Assembly (NCBI GenBank): GCA_015233515.1
Contig: JADFXS010000079.1
Span: 1 to 6,347, forward strand
Direction: 5' to 3'
Source of the DNA: Deltaproteobacteria bacterium
GTDB taxonomy: Bacteria; Desulfobacterota; Desulfarculia; Adiutricales; JAGVGV01
DNA length: 6,347 nucleotides
The notes beneath the pieces were generated by a model, which worked only from the letters and a program-made list of their open reading frames with translations, was not told the origin of the DNA and made no database searches. The translations under genes were made by a program, and so were the position numbers. Every line of letters starts with the position of its first letter. The stretch's first letter is position 1. Below, piece by piece: positions 1 through 6,012 of the stretch.

Positions 1-1
1 G

Positions 2-1588
2 AATATCACCGTGGAGATGGGGCTTTATGTCGCCAAACTGGAGGCGGAGGGGAAAAAAGGCAGAAGGATTTTGAGGCAAGTGTTAGATGCCGTCCCGCAT
101 CATATACACGTCAAAGACGCCAATGGTCGGTTCATCCTAGCCAATAAGGCGGTAGCTTCCAGTTATCACATGAACCCCGAGGAGTTCGTCGGCCTTTATC
201 ACAGTGATGTCGGCCGGAATCAGGACGAAGTGAAGCAGATGCTAGCCGCCGACCGGGAAGTCATGGAAAGCGGTATTCCCAAACGCATCCCGGAGGAGAC
301 CTGCATAGATGCCGATGGCAAGGTTCATTGGTTGGATACCACCAAGTATCCGTTTGACAATGACGGCGAACCCGCGGTTTTGGTGGTTGCCGTCGACATC
401 ACCGAGCGCAAGCGGGTCGAGGAAGAAAAAGAAAAACTCCAGGCACAGCTCCAACAGGCCAGAAAAATGGAAGCCATCGGCACGCTGGCCGGGGGAATCG
501 CCCACGATTTCAACAATATCCTTACCGCCGTTTTAGGCTACGCCGACTTGGCCCTCACTAATCCTAACATGGACGAACATCTCCAGCGTTATCTCGAAAA
601 TATCTTCAAAGCCGGGAAGCGGGCTCAGGATTTGGTAAACCAGATTCTCACTTTCAGCCGGCAGAGCGACATAAAACCAGGCCCATTGCGATTGAGCCCC
701 ATAATCAAGGAAGTTCTGAAACTTCTGAGGGCTTCTCTGCCTTCGACCATACAAATTCGCCAGAAAATCGAATCCGATCAGGACGCCATCCAAGCCGACC
801 CGACGCATATTTACCAGATACTCATGAACTTGGGCACTAACGCCGCTTACGCCATGCGCGGCATCATAGGGGAATTGGAAGTTACCTTAGCACCGGCGGA
901 AATAAAACTTTTTGACGAATTGAACGCTCATCATGGTCTGGCGCCTGGCATGTACATGAAGCTATCGGTCAGAGATACCGGCGTCGGTATGGACGATGCC
1001 ACCATAAACAGAGCCTTTGATCCTTTTTTCACTACCAAGAAGCCGGGCGAAGGGACAGGCATGGGACTTTCCGTAGTGTATGGTATCGTTAAAAGATATT
1101 CCGGCGCGATTACGGTGAATAGCGCCATAGGCCAAGGGACTATCTTCAGTGTCTATCTACCTCGGTTGCCGGATAAGGAAAATGCCGAGGAACTGGAACT
1201 CGAAGGACTCGTCGCGGGAGGAAACGAGCGGATTCTTTACGTGGACGATGAGGAAATTTTAGTTGACCTTGGAATGGAAATATTGAATTCCCTCGGCTAT
1301 GAGGTCGTCGGGATGACCAGCAGCGTGGAAGCCCTGGAAGCCTTTCGGGCTGAACCGGAACAGTTCGATCTGGTGATCACGGACATGACTATGCCCAATA
1401 TGACCGGCCTGGATTTAGCTCGGGAAATTAAACTCATCCGCTCAGACATCCCCATAGTGATCTGCTCGGGATTCAGCGATATGCTATCCGAAGAAAATAT
1501 CAAAAGCGGCAATATCAGCCGGGTTATCATGAAACCCATGGCCAAGAAGGAGATTGCCGTCTTGATTCGCAAAGTTTTGGTGACTTGA
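2..1588 (+). CDS. Hybrid sensor histidine kinase (PAS-HisKA-HATPase-receiver), 5' partial
   Basis: This is a cytoplasmic two-component signalling protein that should autophosphorylate on His and pass the phosphate to its own C-terminal receiver. Residues are numbered from the in-frame GTG at 11. A PAS sensor domain spans about 22-133, followed by a short coiled coil (133-153). The HisKA H-box GGIAHDFNN holds the phospho-acceptor His165. The HATPase_c domain has N-box N273/N277, G1 box DTGVGM (322-327), F-box FDPFF (336-340) and G2 box GTGMG (348-352). The receiver (about 406-523) has acidic pair D412/D413, phospho-acceptor D458, S486 and K508, so every catalytic position is intact. There are no membrane segments and no DNA-binding domain. 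The frame stays open to the left edge, no ribosome site is visible before GTG 11 or ATG 17, and the protein begins inside a linker-like helix, so the true start and probably another sensor domain lie outside the window. The ligand and partner are unknown. Domain calls are secure; the physiological role is not inferable. Confidence 0.93.
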   Translation, partial: NITVEMGLYVAKLEAEGKKGRRILRQVLDAVPHHIHVKDANGRFILANKAVASSYHMNPEEFVGLYHSDVGRNQDEVKQMLAADREVMESGIPKRIPEETCIDADGKVHWLDTTKYPFDNDGEPAVLVVAVDITERKRVEEEKEKLQAQLQQARKMEAIGTLAGGIAHDFNNILTAVLGYADLALTNPNMDEHLQRYLENIFKAGKRAQDLVNQILTFSRQSDIKPGPLRLSPIIKEVLKLLRASLPSTIQIRQKIESDQDAIQADPTHIYQILMNLGTNAAYAMRGIIGELEVTLAPAEIKLFDELNAHHGLAPGMYMKLSVRDTGVGMDDATINRAFDPFFTTKKPGEGTGMGLSVVYGIVKRYSGAITVNSAIGQGTIFSVYLPRLPDKENAEELELEGLVAGGNERILYVDDEEILVDLGMEILNSLGYEVVGMTSSVEALEAFRAEPEQFDLVITDMTMPNMTGLDLAREIKLIRSDIPIVICSGFSDMLSEENIKSGNISRVIMKPMAKKEIAVLIRKVLVT

Positions 1589-1603
1589 TAATGTGCTGAC
1601 CAG

Positions 1604-1635
1604 GGCCGGTTCAGGATTAAGACCTTGAACTGGCC
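1604..1635 (+). terminator. Stem-loop after the kinase gene, possible terminator
   Basis: An imperfect inverted repeat begins 15 bp after the kinase stop codon. GGCCGGTTCAGG (1604-1615) faces CCTTGAACTGGCC (1623-1635) across a 7-nt loop. It has one G-T wobble and one bulged base. There is no T-run after it on the plus strand, so it is not a classical intrinsic terminator. It may act as a 3' stability hairpin or a Rho-assisted end. Confidence 0.4.
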
Positions 1636-1813
1636 TCTAGGCTCCGGAAACATCAAAAAAACAAAAATATAGTGGCCGCAACCAAGAGACAAAAATTCAG
1701 AATAGTGTTTTTGTTCATGTTTTGTCATGATCTAAAACTTGGGTTATAGCGATGCTCGAAAGTTTTTCCGGAATGATGCGGTCAAAATCTCGGCTCATTC
1801 GCGAACACCCCAG

Positions 1814-1891
1814 TCGGTCATTTCGACCGAAGGGAGAAATCTCATTGTGATTTGGTAGTGTTGGAGATTTCTCGTCGCGGCCTGTGGCCGC
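1814..1891. repeat. Nested inverted-repeat cluster (intergenic palindromic element)
   Basis: Three perfect inverted repeats lie within 78 bp. TCGGTC/GACCGA sits at 1814-1819 and 1825-1830 with a 5-nt loop. GAGAAATCTC/GAGATTTCTC sits at 1834-1843 and 1864-1873 with a 20-nt loop. GCGGCC/GGCCGC sits at 1877-1882 and 1886-1891 with a 3-nt loop. The left arm, with TCATTTCGACCGAAGG leading into GAGAAATCTC, resembles a dispersed intergenic repeat type known from many bacterial genomes, in which TTTCGA..CGAAG..GAGAAATCTC faces its own reverse complement. The right arm has diverged at its outer end. Copy number cannot be seen from one window. Confidence 0.6.
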
Positions 1892-2055
1892 TCCTCGAGA
1901 ACTACTATAAGCACTTTCAAGTGGAAAACGGCTCTTAATGTCTTTACGGCACCAGACGTAATCCAGTATCTTCAGGTAGTTATTACCATAGGCTTTCGCG
2001 GGGCGTCGGCATGTGATATCAAATTTTTTAAATTAAATGGCATTGGATTGAAGCT

Positions 2056-2140
2056 CCCCGCGGCGAGCCGCGTGGAATCTTCAACATGCATGGAACGAAA
2101 GTGTCTTTTTTGCTCGCTTACCCCGCGGCAAGCCACGGGG
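2056..2140. repeat. Pair of REP-like GC palindromes (BIME-like unit)
   Basis: Two related 20-bp hairpins lie 45 bp apart. The first, at 2056-2075, has arms CCCCGCGGC and GCCGCGTGG around GA with one mismatch. The second, at 2121-2140, has arms CCCCGCGGC and GCCACGGGG around AA with one mismatch, which becomes a G-T wobble on the minus strand. Both are followed by GGAAT. An outer inverted pair AACATGC (2084-2090) / GCATGTT (2154-2160) frames the second hairpin. The shape (a GC-rich stem with a 2-nt loop, paired, in a convergent gap) matches REP/BIME elements mobilised by RAYT transposases. No transposase is present in the window. Confidence 0.65.
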
Positions 2141-2160
2141 AATATGCTCGCCCGCATGTT

Positions 2161-2182
2161 CAAAAAAAACGGATATAATCCT
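2161..2182 (-). terminator. Weak terminator-like site after the cupin gene
   Basis: Read on the minus strand just after the cupin stop codon, a short stem GGAT-TAT-ATCC (2181-2171) is followed by one G and then eight T residues (2169-2162). The T-run is convincing but the 4-bp AT-rich stem is weak. Termination may also be helped by the REP-like hairpin a further 20 bp on. Confidence 0.4.
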
Positions 2183-2187
2183 TAAAT

Positions 2188-2859
2188 TTAACGCGGAACA
2201 TTTCTGTTGGCGAGCACCGGATACGCATCAATCTCGCCTTCGCATATGTATACGGCCAGGAGCGGAGTATCCATGGACCAGAAGGCGTGATTTTCACCGT
2301 TCGGAATGCTAATGATCGCGCCCGGTGGCAGGCTGATGGTCGGTCCGCCCGCCAAATGCCAAGTCCCCCTCCCGCATATGGTGTAGAGACATTCGCTGGA
2401 GGGATGAGAGTGCGGGGGATAATATGTATCCGGGCCTAATAGCATCAGCCCCATGGACATGGTCTGCCCCCAGCATAACCCGTCCCGGCCGATCAATTCA
2501 CAATAGGCATAGTTGTCTATGAAGAGCCGTGAAGTATTTTCCGGCGTATAATTAGGGCATTGCATCCATCGCAGTTGGTCGGCCAAATTATCGAGACACT
2601 CGGCCACCCGGGTCGAATCACCGTTTTTTAATAAGCGTAGAACATTCGACCAATCCCGGTGGACCGGCCTTCCCTCCGACTGGATATTGATTTGCGGACG
2701 GCTCAGTGTTTTCAACCGATTGAGCATCAACATGAAATGCTCGAAATCATGGCTGGCGCCCAGCCAGTGCTGGTCGGCGTTTTCCAACAGATACTCGATG
2801 AACTGTTTGACTTGAGTTAAGTCATGGTTGCCGGTGTTATTAGGTGTACTGGTTTTCAC
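2188..2859 (-). CDS. Cupin protein resembling the DMSP lyase family (DddQ/DddL-like)
   Basis: This is a 223-residue cytoplasmic protein with no signal peptide. An N-terminal helical part (1-115) precedes a single cupin barrel (about 118-213). Cupin motif 1 is LLGPDTYYPPHSHPSSE, giving metal ligands H150, H152 and E156, followed by G163. Motif 2 is PPG(180) then NGENHAF with H191. The helical N-terminus plus the GPDTxYPPHxHP signature match dimethylsulfoniopropionate lyases of the DddQ/DddL type, which cleave DMSP to dimethyl sulfide and acrylate. Tyr147 sits where DddQ has an active-site Tyr. However, the residue two after the Glu ligand, a catalytic Tyr in DddQ as I recall it, is Leu158 here, with Tyr at 159, so DMSP cleavage is uncertain and another small substrate is possible. 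The GTG start at 2859 is set by AAGGA (2872-2868) 8 nt upstream. The gene lies 291 bp downstream of livF on the same strand. The cupin fold is certain; the reaction is inferred. Confidence 0.85.
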   Translation of the reverse strand: MKTSTPNNTGNHDLTQVKQFIEYLLENADQHWLGASHDFEHFMLMLNRLKTLSRPQINIQSEGRPVHRDWSNVLRLLKNGDSTRVAECLDNLADQLRWMQCPNYTPENTSRLFIDNYAYCELIGRDGLCWGQTMSMGLMLLGPDTYYPPHSHPSSECLYTICGRGTWHLAGGPTISLPPGAIISIPNGENHAFWSMDTPLLAVYICEGEIDAYPVLANRNVPR

Positions 2860-2867
2860 CGTAGTTA

Positions 2868-2872
2868 TCCTT
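2868..2872 (-). promoter_or_regulatory. Ribosome binding site of the cupin gene
   Basis: AAGGA on the minus strand, 8 nt before the GTG at 2859, fixes the non-ATG start. No ATG in the same frame has comparable support. Confidence 0.65.
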
Positions 2873-2910
2873 CCGCGATGAATAATCGGGTTTGGCGGTC
2901 CAAGGGAAGA

Positions 2911-3007
2911 TTCGTGATGGATGTTTTGATACTTTTGAGGATAATCAAGTTCAGTCCTCTAACCACCAGGGTTTTATCACGAAGCACTCGGCGGTGACCT
3001 GCCGAGT
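2911..3007. repeat. Two adjacent inverted repeats upstream of the cupin gene
   Basis: In the 291-bp gap between livF and the cupin gene, TTCGTGAT (2911-2918) faces ATCACGAA (2976-2983). Two base pairs further on, ACTCGGC (2986-2992) faces GCCGAGT (3001-3007) across 8 nt. Both are perfect. Neither is followed by a T-run on either strand, so they are not plain terminators. They would lie in a leader or promoter-proximal region of the cupin gene and could be an operator or an mRNA structure. The rest of the gap holds a looser pair, GCCGATA (3067-3073) / TATCGGC (3121-3127), just past the livF stop. Confidence 0.45.
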
Positions 3008-3150
3008 CCGGCAACCTAAAACCTCACCTTTGAAAACAAAGCAAAGACATCCCATCACCGGGCAATGCCGATAGGCCGCCAGGATGCCATTGGTCATGAT
3101 GACTTATCACCTTATCTCCATATCGGCGGCTATTTCACCTTCCGATAATT

Positions 3151-3867
3151 TTAAGCGACCGCATCCAATCCCAAGTACATCCGCTTGACATAATCGTTGT
3201 TTAAAAGCTTATGGCTGGCGTCATACAACACTATTCGGCCACGTTCTATTACGTATGCTTCATCGGAGTATTTGAGGGTAGTATCCACATTCTGTTCGAC
3301 GATCAAAACCGTGACTTTCTCCGATTTGAGCTTATCAATGGTTTCAAAAACGATCAGAACGTTTTCCGGTGATAAACCGATAGAAGGTTCATCAAGAATG
3401 ACCATGCGCGGGTTGGACATCAGTCCGCGGGCCACCGCCAACATTTGACGCTCGCCGCCGCTCATGGTGCCGGCGTACTGGCTTCGTCTTTCCGCCAGTC
3501 TGGGGAACAGGCTGAAAACGTAATCCAGGTTGCGGGTGATCTGCTTTTTATCCTTGAGAATATATGCCCCCATCATCAAGTTGTCGTAGACGGTCATGGC
3601 CGGGAAAAGGTTCCGCTCTTCCGGGATGAAAGTCAGCCCAAGTTTGGGGAGATAATGAGTGGGCATATTGGTGATATTTTGGCCCATAAATTCAATGACG
3701 CCGCCTTTGGCGGGCAGAATTCCGGCGATGCATTTGAGGGTGGTGGACTTGCCGGCGCCATTCGGCCCCAGGATGGCCACGACATGGCCTTCGTCGACTT
3801 GGAAGGAAACATCCCAGACGACTTGAAGGTAATCATAACTGACACTAAGATTTTTTACGTTCAGCAC
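3151..3867 (-). CDS. livF: Branched-chain amino acid-type ABC transporter ATPase LivF
   Basis: This 238-residue cytoplasmic ATPase of the HAAT (branched-chain amino acid, amide and urea) importer family pairs with LivG to power solute uptake. Walker A GPNGAGKST lies at 34-42. The Q-loop region is IPEERNLFP with Glu83, a variation usual in LivF. The signature MSGGERQ is at 135-141, Walker B MVILDEPS at 155-162, and the D-loop follows. The switch position is Gln192 in IVEQN, again typical of LivF rather than a defect. Length and motifs match the family over the full span. The GTG start at 3867 has an excellent AAGGAG (3879-3874) 6 nt upstream, and the protein begins MLNVKNLSVSY as LivF proteins do. 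It follows livG by 44 bp, so the two are almost certainly co-transcribed. The transported substrate cannot be read from an ATPase. Confidence 0.94.
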   Translation of the reverse strand: MLNVKNLSVSYDYLQVVWDVSFQVDEGHVVAILGPNGAGKSTTLKCIAGILPAKGGVIEFMGQNITNMPTHYLPKLGLTFIPEERNLFPAMTVYDNLMMGAYILKDKKQITRNLDYVFSLFPRLAERRSQYAGTMSGGERQMLAVARGLMSNPRMVILDEPSIGLSPENVLIVFETIDKLKSEKVTVLIVEQNVDTTLKYSDEAYVIERGRIVLYDASHKLLNNDYVKRMYLGLDAVA

Positions 3868-3873
3868 CTGAAG

Positions 3874-3879
3874 CTCCTT
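3874..3879 (-). promoter_or_regulatory. Ribosome binding site of livF
   Basis: A full AAGGAG on the minus strand, 6 nt before the GTG at 3867. It decides the start against an out-of-frame ATG about 28 nt upstream. Confidence 0.75.
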
Positions 3880-3911
3880 CGGACTTTCGCTTCATTATTG
3901 TTTCCAAGAGC

Positions 3912-4637
3912 TTAACGCAGCTTGGATTCCGCCCCCAAGTAAGCCTTGGCTACGGCTTCATCCTTGGAGATTTCCTTTGGGGTTCCGTCGGCGATTTTCT
4001 GCCCGAAATTGAGGACGACGATCTGATCGCAGACGTTCATGATAAGTTTCATCAAGTGTTCGACTATAAGGATGGTTATACCCTGGTCGCGGATTTTTCG
4101 GATCAGGACGATGATGTCGTCCAACTCCGGCGGGGTCAACCCGGCGGCGACCTCGTCCAGCAATAAAAATTCACAGTTACTCGCCAGGGCTCTAGCCAGT
4201 TCCAATCTTTTTAGCTGCATGGTATTCAGGAAACAAGCCGGAGTGTCATGGGACACGGGAAATTCCACAAAGTCCAATTTCCGGGCGGCTAGCGTGGCCG
4301 CCTTGTCCTTGTGGAGGCGGCCGGAGAAGATAGCGCCGACCATGGCGTTCTCCAGGACCGTCATTTGGGGAAAAGAACGAACTATCTGATACGTTCTGGC
4401 CATGCCGGCATGGCAGCACTTGTGAGCCTTGAGCGCGGTTATATCTCGGCCTTTAAACTTTACCACGCCTTGATTAGGCGGATAAGTTCCGGAAATGCAG
4501 TTTTGAAATGTGGTTTTTCCAGCGCCGTTCGGGCCGATGAGTCCGAAAATCTGCCCGGCCTTTATGCTGAGGGATACTTGTTCCACCGCCTTGAGGCCAC
4601 CAAAATACTTACATAATCCTTCTGTTTGCAGAATCAC
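3912..4637 (-). CDS. livG: Branched-chain amino acid-type ABC transporter ATPase LivG
   Basis: This 241-residue cytoplasmic ATPase is the partner of LivF in a HAAT-family importer. The N-terminus (CKYFGGLKAVEQVSL) is typical of LivG. Walker A GPNGAGKTT is at 35-43, Q-loop Gln84 in RTYQIVRSFP, Walker B LLLLDEVAAGL at 158-167 with catalytic Glu162, and switch His194 in IVEHLM. The ABC signature is unusual: LNTMQLKRLELARAL (137-151) replaces the LSGGQ core and lacks its glycines. A LivG subfamily with DEV in place of DEP and a non-canonical signature before KRLELARAL exists as I recall, so the protein is probably functional. The GTG at 4637 is the first possible start because an in-frame TAG lies at 4655-4653; AGGA (4654-4651) is 13 nt away, a rather long spacing that suggests modest translation. 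It lies 103 bp after the binding-protein gene and 44 bp before livF. No permease gene lies between. Confidence 0.93.
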   Translation of the reverse strand: MILQTEGLCKYFGGLKAVEQVSLSIKAGQIFGLIGPNGAGKTTFQNCISGTYPPNQGVVKFKGRDITALKAHKCCHAGMARTYQIVRSFPQMTVLENAMVGAIFSGRLHKDKAATLAARKLDFVEFPVSHDTPACFLNTMQLKRLELARALASNCEFLLLDEVAAGLTPPELDDIIVLIRKIRDQGITILIVEHLMKLIMNVCDQIVVLNFGQKIADGTPKEISKDEAVAKAYLGAESKLR

Positions 4638-4697
4638 GGCAACACCATTATCCTAAATGATTGCAAATTCGTTGTCTGGCTTCCATGGGACAAGGAA

Positions 4698-4730
4698 GGG
4701 CGTCGGCCCGAAAGCCGAGGTCCGACGCCC
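4698..4730 (-). terminator. Strong stem-loop between the binding-protein gene and livG
   Basis: Ten bases after the stop of the binding-protein gene, the minus strand reads GGGCGTCGG, a 15-nt loop, then CCGACGCCC: a perfect 9-bp GC-rich stem (4730-4722 with 4706-4698). The bases after it are only moderately T-rich (TTCCTTGTCC). In binding-protein-dependent transport operons such a structure commonly stops part of transcription or protects the upstream mRNA, giving more binding protein than ATPase. A partial terminator or mRNA stabiliser is the likely role. Confidence 0.65.
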
Positions 4731-4740
4731 GAATTGAAAC

Positions 4741-6012
4741 TTATTTCTTCATGCTTTCAGGAAATTGGATATCCTTGGTCTTGAAGCTGTCAGGCCATAC
4801 GATTTCGGCCTGGCCCTTGAAGTACTGGATAACCGGGAAGGAATAGTAATCCGTGTCGACGACTGGATCCGGGAAGGTTTCCGGAGTGTATTTCCATTCC
4901 TTGATCAGCAGACCCTTATGGGTCAACTTGCCGGTCATGACCAATTCCTCACCGCACTTCATGAAATTTTCCTTGTTGAGGGTGCCGTATTTTTCCAGGG
5001 TGGTCTTGAGGACCTTAATGAAAAAGTTTACGGTATCATAGCAAAGACCGCCGGAGGAAGCGCCGGGTTCGAAACCGTATTTAGCCTTGAAGTCATCGCG
5101 GAATTTTTTGGCTTCCGGAGTGGTCCACTGGGGAATCTGGTCCAGAACATAGTCGGAAGCGTCGCCGGTCAGTTTATACCATTCGCCAACCCAGCCCAAA
5201 CCATCGGAAATAATCACGGAGTTCAAGCCGACTTCCTTGCTCTGTTTGATGAAAGCGGAGACCGAAGGCGGATCGGACATGGTGCCGACGGCCACGGCGA
5301 CATCCTGACGTTTAATCTTGGAAAGCAACGGATAAAACTCGGTTTCGCCCAAACGAGCGTATTCTTCCATCACGACTTCCCAGCCGGCCTTGGTAAATTG
5401 ATCCTTCACGGCCGCGCCGAAGTTACGGCCCCAGTCGTTATCCACGCCATAGACGGCCACTTTTTTAGCCTTGGGTTTCCACAAACCTTTAGCGATGGCT
5501 TCATCCAAAGCCTTGATGTAACCGATGCTTAATTTTTCCGCCACCGGCCAAGTCTTGCCTACCCAATATTTGTATTTGGCCGGGTCGCTCTTGTATTTGT
5601 CAACTATGACCTTGCCCGCGCCGAAGGAGAAGAAGTGAGGGACCTTGTATTTGGCGGCCACATCCATACAGGAGGCCGAAACCCAGCTGTGCCAGGTATT
5701 GAAACCGACATCGATCTTGTCGCGAACGATGGCTTTTTCATAAGCCTTGGCGGATTTTTCGGCGTCGGATTCACAGTCGACATAGAAAATTTCGACTTTA
5801 TAGTCGCCGATTTTGTTGCCGATGGCGTCGAAAGCCATTTTAATCGCACCCTTGAATTCTTCGCCGACACGGGCGGCCGGGCCGGTGAAGGGGCCGATTG
5901 TTCCGATTCTGAGGACCTTATCTTCCGCCAAAACGGCCTGCGGCATGAAGAAAGTCACCATAGCCGCGATGGCCAAGCCGATAATCACTAATCTTTTAAC
6001 CCTGAAATTCAT
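4741..6012 (-). CDS. Periplasmic substrate-binding protein of a HAAT-type ABC importer (LivJ/LivK-like)
   Basis: This 423-residue secreted protein captures a small solute in the periplasm for the LivGF importer. A Sec signal peptide is clear: basic N-terminus MNFRVKR, hydrophobic core about 8-24, and probable cleavage after VLA at residue 29. The mature part starts with LRIGTIGPFTGPAARVGEEF, the first strand and ligand loop of type I periplasmic binding proteins (Peripla_BP_6), and continues through both lobes to about 375. It is somewhat longer than LivJ/LivK (about 370), with a C-terminal extension rich in aromatic and acidic residues. Trp108, Trp110, Trp155, Trp274 and Trp278 fall in or near loops that may face the ligand. 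The reading frame extends 24 codons upstream to 6084, but ATG 6012 is preferred because AAGGAG lies 9 nt before it and the signal peptide starts there. The ligand is unknown; the family covers branched-chain amino acids, amides, urea and aromatic acids. Confidence 0.92.
   Translation of the reverse strand: MNFRVKRLVIIGLAIAAMVTFFMPQAVLAEDKVLRIGTIGPFTGPAARVGEEFKGAIKMAFDAIGNKIGDYKVEIFYVDCESDAEKSAKAYEKAIVRDKIDVGFNTWHSWVSASCMDVAAKYKVPHFFSFGAGKVIVDKYKSDPAKYKYWVGKTWPVAEKLSIGYIKALDEAIAKGLWKPKAKKVAVYGVDNDWGRNFGAAVKDQFTKAGWEVVMEEYARLGETEFYPLLSKIKRQDVAVAVGTMSDPPSVSAFIKQSKEVGLNSVIISDGLGWVGEWYKLTGDASDYVLDQIPQWTTPEAKKFRDDFKAKYGFEPGASSGGLCYDTVNFFIKVLKTTLEKYGTLNKENFMKCGEELVMTGKLTHKGLLIKEWKYTPETFPDPVVDTDYYSFPVIQYFKGQAEIVWPDSFKTKDIQFPESMKK

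Larger units (their letters stand above)
1589..2187. other. Convergent intergenic region without a convincing gene
   Basis: This gap of about 600 bp lies between the 3' ends of the kinase (+) and the cupin gene (-). The minus-strand reading frame at 1972-2163 (63 codons) runs through two GC palindromes, has no recognisable domain, and is explained by the repeat. The minus-strand frame reaching 1728 is mostly a shadow of the kinase. The contents are stem-loops and repeats, listed separately. A convergent gap is a usual place for REP-type elements because insertion there disturbs no promoter. Confidence 0.7.

Noticed and set aside
1972..2163. Minus-strand 63-codon reading frame as a small gene
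   Set aside because: It runs through both REP-like palindromes, has no recognisable domain, and its coding look is explained by the repeat.
2892..3074. Plus-strand 60-codon frame between the cupin gene and livF
   Set aside because: No ribosome site, no domain, and it spans the inverted repeats of the gap.
3445..3915. Plus-strand 156-codon open frame
   Set aside because: Antisense to livF, which has complete ABC motifs; no independent support.
4765..5532. Plus-strand 255-codon open frame
   Set aside because: It lies wholly antisense to the well-supported binding-protein gene and has no family features; a shadow of that gene's codon use.
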